From assembly GCA_003220535.1 (NCBI GenBank), contig QHSU01000064.1:1-64000 (forward strand): DNA of 64,000 bases, in the 5' to 3' direction. The translations under genes were made by a program, and so were the position numbers. The DNA is from Candidatus Rokuibacteriota bacterium (GTDB lineage Bacteria; Methylomirabilota; Methylomirabilia; Rokubacteriales; CSP1-6). Of the stretch, positions 1-8,101 are shown in pieces. A model generated the notes under the pieces. The model was not told the origin of the DNA. It made no database searches and was given only the letters and a program-made list of their open reading frames with translations. Position 1 is the stretch's first letter; the number at the start of each line of letters is the position of its first letter.

Positions 1-171
1 CTCTTCCGGCGCGTTGTCGATCGACCCGTACTCCCGCACCGCGATCCCCTTGTTCTTCGTGTGCAACACCTTCGTGATCGCCGCCGTCAACGTCGTCTTC
101 CCGTGATCGATGTGCCCAATCGTCCCCACGTTCACGTGCGGCTTCGTCCGCTCGTACTTCGCCTTCGCCAT
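1..171 (-). CDS. tuf: Elongation factor Tu, N-terminal part (runs off the window)
   Basis: Translation from the ATG at 171 gives the EF-Tu N-terminus: [17 protein letters not shown], then the P-loop [10 protein letters not shown], then the segment around [13 protein letters not shown] that leads into switch I. EF-Tu is the GTPase that carries aminoacyl-tRNA to the ribosome. About 57 codons are present; the rest lies beyond position 1. The gene sits just downstream of four tRNA genes on the same strand and is probably co-transcribed with them. Confidence 0.97.
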   Translation of the reverse strand, partial: MAKAKYERTKPHVNVGTIGHIDHGKTTLTAAITKVLHTKNKGIAVREYGSIDNAPEE

Positions 172-215
172 TCCTCACGCCCTCCCGTTGGCGGTAGCGA
201 TTTCAGCAGTCAAAC

Positions 216-291
216 TGGAGCCCATGTCCGGGATTGAACCGGAGACCTCGTCCTTACCAAGGACGCGCTCTGCCGACTGAGCTACATGGGC
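216..291 (-). tRNA. tRNA-Thr(GGT)
   Basis: The reverse complement folds as a full cloverleaf. The acceptor GCCCATG pairs with CATGGGC, the D-stem is GCTC/GAGC, the anticodon stem CGTCC/GGACG encloses loop TTGGTAA (anticodon GGT), and the T-stem is TCCGG/CCGGA. The discriminator is T and the 3' CCA is encoded (216-218). It is the last tRNA before tuf, the place of thrT in the E. coli thrU-tyrU-glyT-thrT-tufB operon. Confidence 0.96.
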
Positions 292-305
292 GCATGCGCG
301 AGACT

Positions 306-380
306 TGGAGCGGGAAACGGGATTCGAACCCGCGACCCCCAGCTTGGAAGGCTGGCGCTCTACCACTGAGCTATTCCCGC
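306..380 (-). tRNA. tRNA-Gly(TCC)
   Basis: A cloverleaf on the minus strand: acceptor GCGGGAA/TTCCCGC, D-stem GCTC/GAGC, anticodon stem CCAGC/GCTGG with loop CTTCCAA (anticodon TCC), T-stem GCGGG/CCCGT. The discriminator is T and CCA is encoded at 306-308. It lies 14 bp upstream of tRNA-Thr(GGT), so the two are probably cut from one transcript. Confidence 0.96.
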
Positions 381-451
381 CCAATTGCGGAGCCACTCGT
401 ACCTTCCTCAGCCCACCTTCGGCCTGAGCCGGCTTCATGGCACTCGCTACA

Positions 452-537
452 TGGTGGGGAGGGGAGGATTTGAACCCCCGAAGGCGTACGCCAGCAGATT
501 TACAGTCTGCCCCCTTTGGCCACTTGGGTACCTCCCC
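452..537 (-). tRNA. tRNA-Tyr(GTA), long variable arm
   Basis: The minus strand gives acceptor GGGGAGG/CCTCCCC, anticodon stem GCAGA/TCTGC with loop CTGTAAA (anticodon GTA), and the extended variable arm expected of bacterial tRNA-Tyr. The T-loop is TTCAAAT, the discriminator is A and CCA is encoded (452-454). It is the second tRNA of the cluster. Confidence 0.96.
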
Positions 538-576
538 GAATCCTCCGGCACGCACCTGGCAACCCCTTGAAAAAGC

Positions 577-651
577 TGGCGCTGGCGGGAGGATTTGAAC
601 CCCCGACCCACTGCTTACAAGGCAGTTGCTCTGCCCCTGAGCTACGCCAGC
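577..651 (-). tRNA. tRNA-Thr(TGT)
   Basis: Promoter-proximal tRNA of the cluster. Acceptor GCTGGCG/CGCCAGC, D-stem GCTC/GAGC, anticodon stem ACTGC/GCAGT with loop CTTGTAA (anticodon TGT), T-stem GGGGG/CCTCC. CCA is encoded at 577-579. The discriminator base reads G, which is unusual for a threonine tRNA, where A or U is the norm. Confidence 0.94.
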
Positions 652-665
652 ACAGACAAAAGCTC

Positions 666-694
666 ACATTAGTCTTGACTTTTATATAAGTCAA
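666..694 (-). promoter_or_regulatory. Sigma-70-type promoter of the tRNA-tuf operon, inside a palindrome
   Basis: Read on the minus strand, TTGACT (694-689) is followed by a 17 bp spacer and TAATGT (671-666). This puts the transcription start a few bases before tRNA-Thr(TGT) at 651. The -35 box lies within a perfect inverted repeat, CTTGACTT (674-681) and AAGTCAAG (688-695), just after the rlmB stop. That hairpin has no U-tract, so it is at best a weak terminator for the upstream operon. Confidence 0.7.
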
Positions 695-699
695 GCTCT

Positions 700-1443
700 T
701 TACCTTTTGGCGCTCCGCTGACGCGCGATTTCGTAGCAGAGCACGGCGCCGGCGGCGGCGACGTTCAGCGAGCCGATCCGCCCATGCATCGGAATCGCGA
801 GGAGCACGTCGCAGGCTTGCGCCACAAGGGGTCTGAGCCCCTCACCCTCGCTCCCCAGGACCAGACAGAGCGGGCCCGTGAGATCGGCCGACCACGCGGG
901 CACCCCCGCGCCCGCTGCGGCACCGAAGACCCAGATCCCAGATTTCTTGAGCACTTCCACGGCATTCACGAGGTTGGTTTCGCGCGCGACGGGGAGATAC
1001 TCGACCGCTCCCATGGCCGCCCGGGCCGCCGCGTCGGTGAGCCCGACCTGATGGTGCTTCGGCACGATCACGCCGTGGGCGCCGAACGCCTCGGCGGTCC
1101 TGAGGAGCGCGCCGAAGTTCCTCGGGTCCTGCACCTGATCGAGAGCCACGAAGAAGGCGGCCTCCGCGCGCGCAGCGGGGATTTCGAGGAGAGCCGCGAG
1201 ATCCACATACTCCGCCGACGCCACCCGCGCGACGACGCCCTGGTGTCGGTCGGATCCGGCCATCGCCGTGAGCTGATCGCGGGTGCGATAGGAGACCTTG
1301 ACGCCCGCGCGGCGCGCGAGCGCGACGACCTCTGCCAGGGGACCCCGCGCGCCGGCCAGGACGGCGATCTCGTCCGCGCGCCGGCCATGCGCGCGGAGCA
1401 GCTCGAGCACGGGGTTGCGGCCGTAGACGCGGCCCTCGGCCAT
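700..1443 (-). CDS. rlmB: 23S rRNA (guanosine-2'-O)-methyltransferase RlmB (TrmH/SPOUT family)
   Basis: 247 aa from the ATG at 1443. This enzyme family methylates the 2'-OH of G2251 (E. coli numbering) in 23S rRNA using SAM. The N-terminus carries the substrate-binding domain (YGRNPVLELLRA), and the C-terminal half holds the SPOUT knot motifs: NFGALLRTAEAFGA, LVLGSEGEGL and IGSLNVAAAGAVLCYE. The frame stays open far upstream, but this ATG overlaps the cysS stop (TGATG) and matches the family N-terminus. It is the last gene of the leftward his-mla-isp array. Confidence 0.93.
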   Translation of the reverse strand: MAEGRVYGRNPVLELLRAHGRRADEIAVLAGARGPLAEVVALARRAGVKVSYRTRDQLTAMAGSDRHQGVVARVASAEYVDLAALLEIPAARAEAAFFVALDQVQDPRNFGALLRTAEAFGAHGVIVPKHHQVGLTDAAARAAMGAVEYLPVARETNLVNAVEVLKKSGIWVFGAAAGAGVPAWSADLTGPLCLVLGSEGEGLRPLVAQACDVLLAIPMHGRIGSLNVAAAGAVLCYEIARQRSAKR

Positions 1444-2828
1444 CACCGTCCCTTCGGCGTGAGACGCGGACCCGCCGGCGTGTCTTCCACGAGCCAGCCG
1501 AGCCGCGCGATCTCGTCGCGCACCTCGTCCGCGCGCTTGAAGTCGCGGCGCGCCCGCGCTTCGGCGCGCGCGGCGACGAGACGCTCGACCTCGGTCCCCG
1601 GGCCGTTCACCGCGGCATCGCGGCCGAAGAGACCGAGCACCCGCCCGAGCCGCACCAGCTCGTCGACGCCGGCGACGAACGCGCCGGGCGCGTCGGGCTC
1701 CCGGTCGCGCGCTTCGGCCAGCGCACGCCCGAAATCGAAGAGCGCGCCGAGCGCCTGCGGTGTATTGAAGTCGTCGTCCATCGCCTTCTCGAAGCGCGCA
1801 CGGTATTCGGCGAAGCCTGGAGGCAGCTCGGCGCCGGCGCCGCGCACGGCGGCCGCGTCGTGAAGCAGACGCGCAAGGCGCTCGAGCGCCCGGGCGCTCT
1901 CCACGACGCGCTCCTCGGACCACTCGATCATGTTGCGATAGTGGGTCCCGAGCATCCAGAGCCGGAGCGCGTCAGGGTCGTGGCGCTTCACGATCTCCCG
2001 AATGGAGAGCGTGTTGCCGAGCGACTTCGACATCTTCTCCTTGCCCATGTTAACCATGCCGTTGTGCACCCAGTAACGGGCGAACGGCTTGCCCGTGCAC
2101 GCTTCGGACTGGGCGATCTCGCACTCGTGATGCGGGAAGATCAGGTCCTCCCCCCCGCCGTGCAGGTCGAAGGACTCGCCGAGGTATCGCATCGCCATCG
2201 CGGAGCACTCGATGTGCCAGCCGGGACGCCCCTGCCCCCACGGGCTCTCCCACGCGGGCTCGCCCGGCTTCGAGCTCTTCCAGAGCGCGAAATCGCGCGG
2301 GTCGCGCTTCCGCTCGTCCACCTCGACGCGAGCCCCCGCCAGCAGCTCGTCGAGGTTCTTTCCCGACAGTCGGCCGTACGGCGGGAAGCGGCGGATCTCG
2401 AAGTACACGTCGCCGTCAATCGGGTACGCATGACCGGACGCGACCAGCCGCTCGATGAGCTCGATCATCTCCGACACGTGCTCGGTCGCCTTCGGGTCGG
2501 TGTCGGCAGCCAGGACGCCGAGGGCAGCCATGTCGGCGCGCTCCGCGGCGATATAGCGCTCGGCGAACTCGCGGGGCGAAACGCCCGCGTCGTTGGCGCG
2601 GCGGATGATCCGGTCGTCGACGTCGGTGTAGTTCTTGACGAACGTGACCCGATAGCCCTTGAAGACCAGGTAACGGCGGATCACGTCGAAGACGATGGCG
2701 CTCCGGGCGTGCCCGATGTGCGAGTAGTCGTACACGGTCACCCCACACACGTACATGCGCACGTCGCCCGACGTGAGCGGAACGAATTCCTCCTTCGTCC
2801 GCGTCATCGTGTTGGAGATCCGGATCAT
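1443..2828 (-). CDS. cysS: Cysteinyl-tRNA synthetase
   Basis: 461 aa, the usual length for this class I synthetase, which charges tRNA-Cys with cysteine in the cytoplasm. The zinc-site and HIGH region reads [16 protein letters not shown] near residue 30, and KMSKSLGN is the KMSKS loop. The ECS...HHECEIAQ segment supplies further zinc ligands. The start overlaps the ispF stop (ATGA) and the stop overlaps the rlmB start. The ispD-ispF-cysS-rlmB order is common in bacteria. Confidence 0.97.
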   Translation of the reverse strand: MIRISNTMTRTKEEFVPLTSGDVRMYVCGVTVYDYSHIGHARSAIVFDVIRRYLVFKGYRVTFVKNYTDVDDRIIRRANDAGVSPREFAERYIAAERADMAALGVLAADTDPKATEHVSEMIELIERLVASGHAYPIDGDVYFEIRRFPPYGRLSGKNLDELLAGARVEVDERKRDPRDFALWKSSKPGEPAWESPWGQGRPGWHIECSAMAMRYLGESFDLHGGGEDLIFPHHECEIAQSEACTGKPFARYWVHNGMVNMGKEKMSKSLGNTLSIREIVKRHDPDALRLWMLGTHYRNMIEWSEERVVESARALERLARLLHDAAAVRGAGAELPPGFAEYRARFEKAMDDDFNTPQALGALFDFGRALAEARDREPDAPGAFVAGVDELVRLGRVLGLFGRDAAVNGPGTEVERLVAARAEARARRDFKRADEVRDEIARLGWLVEDTPAGPRLTPKGR

Positions 2829-3304
2829 GCCGTCACCTCGACGCTGACCACCGCCATCGCCGCGATCCCTTCCTGCCGTCCGAGCAGGCCGAGCCCCTCG
2901 GGACTCTTGGCCTTGACGCTCACCCGATCGACCTCGAGCCCAAGCACCTCGCTGAGCCGCTTAGCCATCTCCGGCAGCATCGGCGCGAGGCGCGGGGCCT
3001 GGGCGAGCACCGTCGCGTCCACGTTGACGAGCCGGCCCCCGCGCGCGGTCACCAGCTCGACGACGCGCCGGAGGAGCGTGAGGCTCGAGATGCCCCGATA
3101 GCGCGCATCGGTATCCGGGAAATGCCGACCCAGATCGCCCAGCGCCAACGCCCCGAGCAGGGCTTCCCCGACCGCGTGCGACAGCACGTCGGCGTCGGAG
3201 TGGCCTGCGAGCCCGCGGTCGGACTCCACCGTGACGCCGCCGAGGACGAGCGGCCGGCCGGCGACGAACGGATGGAGATCGAAACCGAAGCCGACGCGCG
3301 TCAC
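2825..3304 (-). CDS. ispF: 2-C-methyl-D-erythritol 2,4-cyclodiphosphate synthase
   Basis: 159 aa from a GTG at 3304 that overlaps the ispD stop (GTGA). IspF closes the cyclodiphosphate ring in the non-mevalonate isoprenoid pathway. The metal site motif FDLHPF is near the N-terminus, followed by GHSDADVLSHAVGEALLGA and the LGRHFPDTD loop. The C-terminus SVKAKSPEGLGLLGRQEGIAA is typical. The open frame extends upstream across ispD in another frame, but the length and N-terminus favour this GTG. Confidence 0.95.
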   Translation of the reverse strand: MTRVGFGFDLHPFVAGRPLVLGGVTVESDRGLAGHSDADVLSHAVGEALLGALALGDLGRHFPDTDARYRGISSLTLLRRVVELVTARGGRLVNVDATVLAQAPRLAPMLPEMAKRLSEVLGLEVDRVSVKAKSPEGLGLLGRQEGIAAMAVVSVEVTA

Positions 3305-3984
3305 CGGACCCTCGCCCTGCGCGCGCGGCGAAGGTCCTGCGGCGTGGTGATCTTCACGTTCTCGGCGAGCCCGCGCACGACGCGGACCGGATGGCCGAGC
3401 CGCTCGACGAGCATGGCGTCGTCGGTCCCGACGACACCGTCCCGGCGCGCCTTCTCGTGCGCCTCGCGGAGGAGGTCGGCGCGGAACGCCTGCGGCGTCT
3501 GGACCGCCCACAGCTCCGAGCGGTCGAGCGTCGCTTCCACGACGTCGTCGCGCACGCGCTTGACGGTCTCGGCGATCGGCAGGGCACAAATCGCGGCCCC
3601 CGACGCCGCGCCGGCGCGCACGACCGCGTCGATGAGGAGGCGGGTGATCAGCGGCCGAACGGCGTCGTGGACGACGATCACGTCGGTGTCGTCCGGGATG
3701 GCCTGCATCGCGAGCCAGACCGAGTCCTGGCGCGTCCGGCCGCCGGGCACGACCGAGAGCGGTGCGCGACGGGCGATCGAGGACAGCGTGCGTCGCGTGC
3801 GCTCCACGTGGGATTCCGGCGCGGCCACCACGATCGCGGTCACGGCGGGATGGCGGGCGAAGTGGCCGACCGTCATCGCCACGATGGGCACGCGCTGGAT
3901 CCTGACGAATTGCTTCGGGATGCGGCCTCCGAAGCGCGCGCCCACGCCGCCCGCGGGAATGACCACCGCCACCCTCCCGACCAT
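3301..3984 (-). CDS. ispD: 2-C-methyl-D-erythritol 4-phosphate cytidylyltransferase
   Basis: 227 aa from the ATG at 3984. IspD transfers CMP from CTP to methylerythritol phosphate in the MEP pathway. The nucleotide-binding loop AGGVGARFGGRIPKQF is at residues 11-26, and HDAVRPL and TPQAFRADLL are the other family signatures. The frame continues to 4179, but that would add a non-homologous tail overlapping radA. A GTG at 4007 is a possible alternative start. It forms a coupled pair with ispF. Confidence 0.95.
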   Translation of the reverse strand: MVGRVAVVIPAGGVGARFGGRIPKQFVRIQRVPIVAMTVGHFARHPAVTAIVVAAPESHVERTRRTLSSIARRAPLSVVPGGRTRQDSVWLAMQAIPDDTDVIVVHDAVRPLITRLLIDAVVRAGAASGAAICALPIAETVKRVRDDVVEATLDRSELWAVQTPQAFRADLLREAHEKARRDGVVGTDDAMLVERLGHPVRVVRGLAENVKITTPQDLRRARRARVR

Positions 3985-4018
3985 GCGGTGTTCCGGTCTC
4001 GGCTTCACGCTCGTGCCG

Positions 4019-5386
4019 TCAGCCGAGCAGCGCCGCCAGGGCGTCGCCGACCGTGGCCACGCCGTGGACGTCGAGCGACACCTTCGTCGGCTCGAGGACA
4101 TTGCTCCGAGGCACGATCGCTCGGCGGAAGCCCAGGGCGGCCGCCTCACGCAAACGCAGCTCGAGCCCCGCGACGGCACGGACCTCTCCGGTGAGCCCCA
4201 CCTCGCCGACCACGAGCACGTCGCCCGGCACCGCCCGGTCCATGTAGCTCGACGCCGCGGCGATGACGATTCCCAGATCCGCGGCGGGCTCCGTCACTCG
4301 GCCGCCGCCCGCGACGTTGACGAACACGTCCTGGCTCCCGAGCGGCACACCCGCGCGCTTCTCGAGAACCGCCAGCAACAGGCACACGCGATTGTAGTCG
4401 GCGCCGAGCACCGTCCGGCGCGGGATCCCGATCGCGGCATGCGCGACGAGGGCTTGCAGCTCCAGCAACACCGGCCGCGTGCCCTCGAGACTCGAGACGA
4501 CGACCGAGCCGGGCGCCTCGGCAGGACGCTCGGCGAGGAAGAAGCCGGAGGGGTTCTTCACCTCGACCAGCCCCCCCTCCGCCATCTCGAAGACGCCGAT
4601 CTCGTTCGTCGAGCCGAACCGATTCTTCACGGCCCGGAGGACGCGGTAGGCGTGGTGGCGCTCCCCTTCGAAGTACAGCACGGTGTCGACGAGGTGCTCG
4701 AGGACACGAGGCCCCGCGAGCGCCCCTTCCTTCGTGACGTGGCCGACGAGAAAGGTGGCGATGCCGAGGCCCTTGGCCAGCGTCATGAGGCGTGCCCCGC
4801 ACTCACGCACCTGCGCGACGCTGCCCGGCGCCGACTCCAGCTCCGGCAGGAACACGGTCTGGATGGAGTCGATGACGAGCCCACGCGGCTTCACGTCGTC
4901 GAGCTGAGCCTGGACGACCGACAAATCGTTCTCGGGCCACAGGAGTAGCCCGTCGCTCGTGACGCCGAGCCGGTCGGCGCGCATCTTCACCTGCGCCGCC
5001 GACTCCTCGGCGGTGACGTAGAGCACCGGCGGGGCCACCCGCGCGAGCGCCTGCGCAGCCTGAAGCAGCAGCGTCGACTTGCCCACGCCCGGATCGCCGC
5101 CGATCAGCACCAGCGAGCCGCGCACCACGCCACCGCCGAGCACTCGGTCCAGCTCGCCGATCCCGGTGCGGACGCGGTCGTCGCGCCCCATCGAGATGTC
5201 CTTCAGCGCGCGGGGTCGTGCGGATGCCACGGCGGCCCGCCGCGTCGTGCGCGACGGGCTCGACCGCTCCTCGACGAGCTGAACCCAGTTGCCGCCGGTC
5301 CGGCGGCAGTCGGGACACGTGCCCGCCTTGGGGCTCGTGAATCCGCACTCCTGGCACCGGTAGACGCTAGCGTCGCGCGTCGCCAT
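4019..5386 (-). CDS. radA: DNA repair protein RadA (Sms)
   Basis: 455 aa, standard length. RadA is a RecA-related ATPase that drives branch migration during recombinational repair. It has an N-terminal zinc finger (YRCQECG...GTCPDC), Walker A GGDPGVGKST near residue 95, the RadA-specific motif KNRFGSTNEIG, and a C-terminal Lon-like domain without a protease site. The start overlaps the 3' end of mlaD by 20 bp, so the two are translationally linked. Confidence 0.96.
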   Translation of the reverse strand: MATRDASVYRCQECGFTSPKAGTCPDCRRTGGNWVQLVEERSSPSRTTRRAAVASARPRALKDISMGRDDRVRTGIGELDRVLGGGVVRGSLVLIGGDPGVGKSTLLLQAAQALARVAPPVLYVTAEESAAQVKMRADRLGVTSDGLLLWPENDLSVVQAQLDDVKPRGLVIDSIQTVFLPELESAPGSVAQVRECGARLMTLAKGLGIATFLVGHVTKEGALAGPRVLEHLVDTVLYFEGERHHAYRVLRAVKNRFGSTNEIGVFEMAEGGLVEVKNPSGFFLAERPAEAPGSVVVSSLEGTRPVLLELQALVAHAAIGIPRRTVLGADYNRVCLLLAVLEKRAGVPLGSQDVFVNVAGGGRVTEPAADLGIVIAAASSYMDRAVPGDVLVVGEVGLTGEVRAVAGLELRLREAAALGFRRAIVPRSNVLEPTKVSLDVHGVATVGDALAALLG

Positions 5387-6560
5387 CTTTCGACTTCGCC
5401 CCCTTGTCGCCGAGGCCCCGGATCATCGATCTCAGCAGGAAGCTCCGCTGGGCACCGTCGAGGATCGTGACGAGACGCTCGTAGATCGCCGGATCGGCGA
5501 TGAGCGCGCCCACGGTCCCCTCACCCTCGTTGATCTTCTGGCTGATCGCCTTGAGATTGGCGACGGCGGCTCTGAGGTCCTGCAGGGTGAGCTTGAGCTC
5601 GCCCTCGTCGCCCGAGTCGGCCACCAGGCTGCCGAGCGTGCCGCGGCCGCCGGCCACGCGATCGGAGACCTCGCGGAGGTTGTGGGCGACCGTGCGCAGG
5701 TCCTCGAGGACCGGCCTGTACTTCGGGTCGAAGAGGAGCCCGGGCAGCAGTCCCGGCTCACGCTCCGGTTGCTCGACCATTCCGCTGATCCGATCCATCG
5801 CGGCCACGAAGCGCTTCGCGGACTCGGTGCTCTCGGGCGAGACGAGGACCCCGGCGGCGCCCTGCCCCTTCTCGACCCGCTCGATCAACGTCTGCGTCGT
5901 CGCGATCAGCTCGTTGAGCCGGCGCAACGCCAGGGGCTCTTCGTACACGAGCGCGTGCGCCCACCCGCGGCCGTGTTCCACCTGATCGACCACGCGTCCG
6001 AGCTTGTTGACCGTCGTCGCGGCATCCTCGATGAGCTTCGACTGATTCACCCTCTCCGCCGTCTCGCGCAGCGCGGCGGCGAGCGCCCCGACGTCCTTCG
6101 CCGTCTCGGCCCCCGCGGCGATCACCCGCCCGAAGTCGGCCGGATCGCGGGAGGCCAGCACCTCGCCGGGGGCCGCCGGTGGAGCGGTGGCATTCCCGAC
6201 GGTGATTTCCACGATCCTGTCGCCGAGCAACCCCTGGGTCTCGATGCGGGCGATCGAATTCCTGCGGATCCGGTCGGAGTAACGCCGGGCGATGGTGAGA
6301 TCGACCCGCACCTTGCCGCCCGGCTCGCCCGGGAGGTGCACGCCCGTCACGCGCCCGATCTGCACGCCAGCCAGACGGACCGTCGCGCCGTCGACCAGGC
6401 CACCCACCTCGGTGAAGTCGGCGTGGATCGTGTAGTGCGCCTCGAACAATCGCGCTCGGGCCCCGAGCGCGTACACCAGGCCGAGGAACGCCGCGAGCGC
6501 CACCAGGACGAAGACGCCGACGCGGAACTTCAAGGCGATCTCACGTCGTTCGTCGTTCAC
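5367..6560 (-). CDS. mlaD: MlaD-type MCE-domain lipid-transport protein
   Basis: 397 aa from a GTG at 6560. One N-terminal membrane segment (residues about 12-32: VGVFVLVALAAFLGLVYAL) is followed by a single MCE domain (about 38-115, with GLVDGATVRLAGVQIGRV) and a long helical C-terminal region to residue 397. MCE proteins form periplasmic hexamers that pass phospholipids between the membranes. E. coli MlaD has only about 183 residues; the extended tail could form a longer tube. It lies 30 bp after mlaF in the order mlaE-mlaF-mlaD. Confidence 0.9.
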   Translation of the reverse strand: MNDERREIALKFRVGVFVLVALAAFLGLVYALGARARLFEAHYTIHADFTEVGGLVDGATVRLAGVQIGRVTGVHLPGEPGGKVRVDLTIARRYSDRIRRNSIARIETQGLLGDRIVEITVGNATAPPAAPGEVLASRDPADFGRVIAAGAETAKDVGALAAALRETAERVNQSKLIEDAATTVNKLGRVVDQVEHGRGWAHALVYEEPLALRRLNELIATTQTLIERVEKGQGAAGVLVSPESTESAKRFVAAMDRISGMVEQPEREPGLLPGLLFDPKYRPVLEDLRTVAHNLREVSDRVAGGRGTLGSLVADSGDEGELKLTLQDLRAAVANLKAISQKINEGEGTVGALIADPAIYERLVTILDGAQRSFLLRSMIRGLGDKGAKSKDGDARR

Positions 6561-6590
6561 CAGCCTGCACCTCCCGGATCTTCATCCCCG

Positions 6591-7340
6591 CTACCGTGCC
6601 GCCCCGGCTAGAAACGCCTGGACGGCGGGGTCGTTGCCACCGAGAACGGCGTCGACCGGTCCGAGGGCGCCGAACCGGCCGTCGATGAGCACGGCCACGC
6701 GGTCCGCCACCGTCTTCGCCAGCTCGACATCGTGGGTGACGACAATGGCCGTGTCGCACACCCCGCCGCGTAGCTGCAGCATCAGGTCGGCGACGAGCCT
6801 GGAGTTCGTCGGATCGAGCCCACCCGTGGGCTCGTCGAACAGCAGCATCTCGGGCTCGACCGAGAGCGCCCGCGCGATCCCGACACGTTTCCGCATACCG
6901 CCCGACAGCTCGGACGGCAGGAGCGGCAACACCTCGCTCGAGAGGCCGACGACCGACAGGTTCCGGATGACGCGCTCGGCGATCTCCGCCTCCCCGAGGC
7001 TCGTGTGTTCGCGGAGAGGATACGCGACGTTCTCGCGAACGGACAGTGAATCGAACAGCGCCGCGCCCTGGAATACGTATCCCATCCGGCGCCGGAGCGG
7101 GAGCAGCTCCTCCTCAGAGAGATGCTCGATGTTGCGTCCAAAGACCCGAAGCCGGCCGCCGTCGGGACGGATCAGGCCCGCCACCAGCCGGAGGAGCACC
7201 GTTTTCCCGGCGCCGCTGCCGCCCATGACGACCAGCGTCTCGCCCTTGGCGACGGTGAACGACACGCCGCGGAGAACCTCGCTCGCATCGAAGCTCTTCC
7301 TCAGGTCGACGGCCTCGACGACCGGCTCTCCCGTGGCCAT
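6591..7340 (-). CDS. mlaF: Lipid-transport ABC ATPase MlaF
   Basis: 249 aa from the ATG at 7340. Walker A is GGSGAGKT (residues about 40), the signature is LSGGMRKRVGIARAL, and Walker B with the D-loop is LLFDEPTGGLDP. The SGGM-R-K-R signature is characteristic of the Mla/Mkl ATPases that power MCE-linked lipid transfer. The open frame continues upstream in the mlaE shadow, but this ATG overlaps the mlaE stop by one base (TGATG). Confidence 0.94.
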   Translation of the reverse strand: MATGEPVVEAVDLRKSFDASEVLRGVSFTVAKGETLVVMGGSGAGKTVLLRLVAGLIRPDGGRLRVFGRNIEHLSEEELLPLRRRMGYVFQGAALFDSLSVRENVAYPLREHTSLGEAEIAERVIRNLSVVGLSSEVLPLLPSELSGGMRKRVGIARALSVEPEMLLFDEPTGGLDPTNSRLVADLMLQLRGGVCDTAIVVTHDVELAKTVADRVAVLIDGRFGALGPVDAVLGGNDPAVQAFLAGAAR

Positions 7341-8101
7341 CAATAGAAGAGCGCCAGGAACAGCTTGGTGAGAAAGAAGTCGGACACGATGACCCCCATG
7401 GTCACGTGAACAACGGTGGCCGTCGTCGCCTGCCCGAGCCCCTCGGTCCCGCCCTGAGTGTTGAGGCCGTTGTAGCAGCCGATGAGCGTCACGATGACGC
7501 CGAAGAACACGGATTTGCCGATGCCCGTCAGGAAGTCCTTCGGCACGACCCAGTACGTGGTGACGTTCCAATAGGCGTACACGTCCGCGCCGCGCTCGAG
7601 GAACATGATCGCCATGCCCCCCAGGACGCCGACCGTGTCCGCCAGCACCGTCAGCAGCGGGAACACGACGAGCGCGGCCAGGACCCGCGGCACCACCAGA
7701 CGCTTGATGTAGTTGACGCCGAGCGTCCGGAGCGCGTCGATCTGCTCGGTCACCTTCATCGAGCCGAGCTCGGCCGTGATGCCCGACGCCACCTTCCCAC
7801 CGACGAGGATCGCGGTCAGGACGGGCCCGAGCTCCCGCAGGATTGCCAGGGCGGCGAGCGGCCCGACGTAGCTCTCCGCTCCGAAGCGGGCCATGTTGAC
7901 CGCGCTCTGGATCGTGAACACCATGCCGGTGAAGATCGCGGCCGTGAGCGCGACGCCGAGCGACTGCACGCCCATCACCTCGATCTCCTGGACCACGAGG
8001 CGAAAGTACTTCGGCGGCAGCGCCAGGCTGCGGAAGACCTTGGCGGTCAGCAGGCCGACCCCGCCGTACCACACCGCGGTTCGTCTCAGGTAGGCTTCCA
8101 T
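7340..8101 (-). CDS. mlaE: MlaE-type lipid ABC permease
   Basis: 253 aa integral membrane protein. The conserved MlaE core reads ELGPVLTAILVGGKVASG, followed by ITAELGSMKVTEQIDALRTLG, which is the coupling helix region. There are about five membrane segments. It forms the inner-membrane channel with MlaF, and the MCE protein MlaD docks on it. The start overlaps the stop of the upstream lipoprotein gene. No MlaB or MlaC gene follows in this cluster. Confidence 0.93.
   Translation of the reverse strand: MEAYLRRTAVWYGGVGLLTAKVFRSLALPPKYFRLVVQEIEVMGVQSLGVALTAAIFTGMVFTIQSAVNMARFGAESYVGPLAALAILRELGPVLTAILVGGKVASGITAELGSMKVTEQIDALRTLGVNYIKRLVVPRVLAALVVFPLLTVLADTVGVLGGMAIMFLERGADVYAYWNVTTYWVVPKDFLTGIGKSVFFGVIVTLIGCYNGLNTQGGTEGLGQATTATVVHVTMGVIVSDFFLTKLFLALFY

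Noticed and set aside
175..694. Short frames across the tRNA cluster
   Set aside because: They simply read through tRNA genes and carry no protein signature.
3122..4948. Long rightward open frame (608 codons) opposite ispF-ispD-radA
   Set aside because: It lies antisense to three strongly recognised genes, is very rich in Arg/Ala/Pro, has no family motif, and is the usual third-position-GC shadow.
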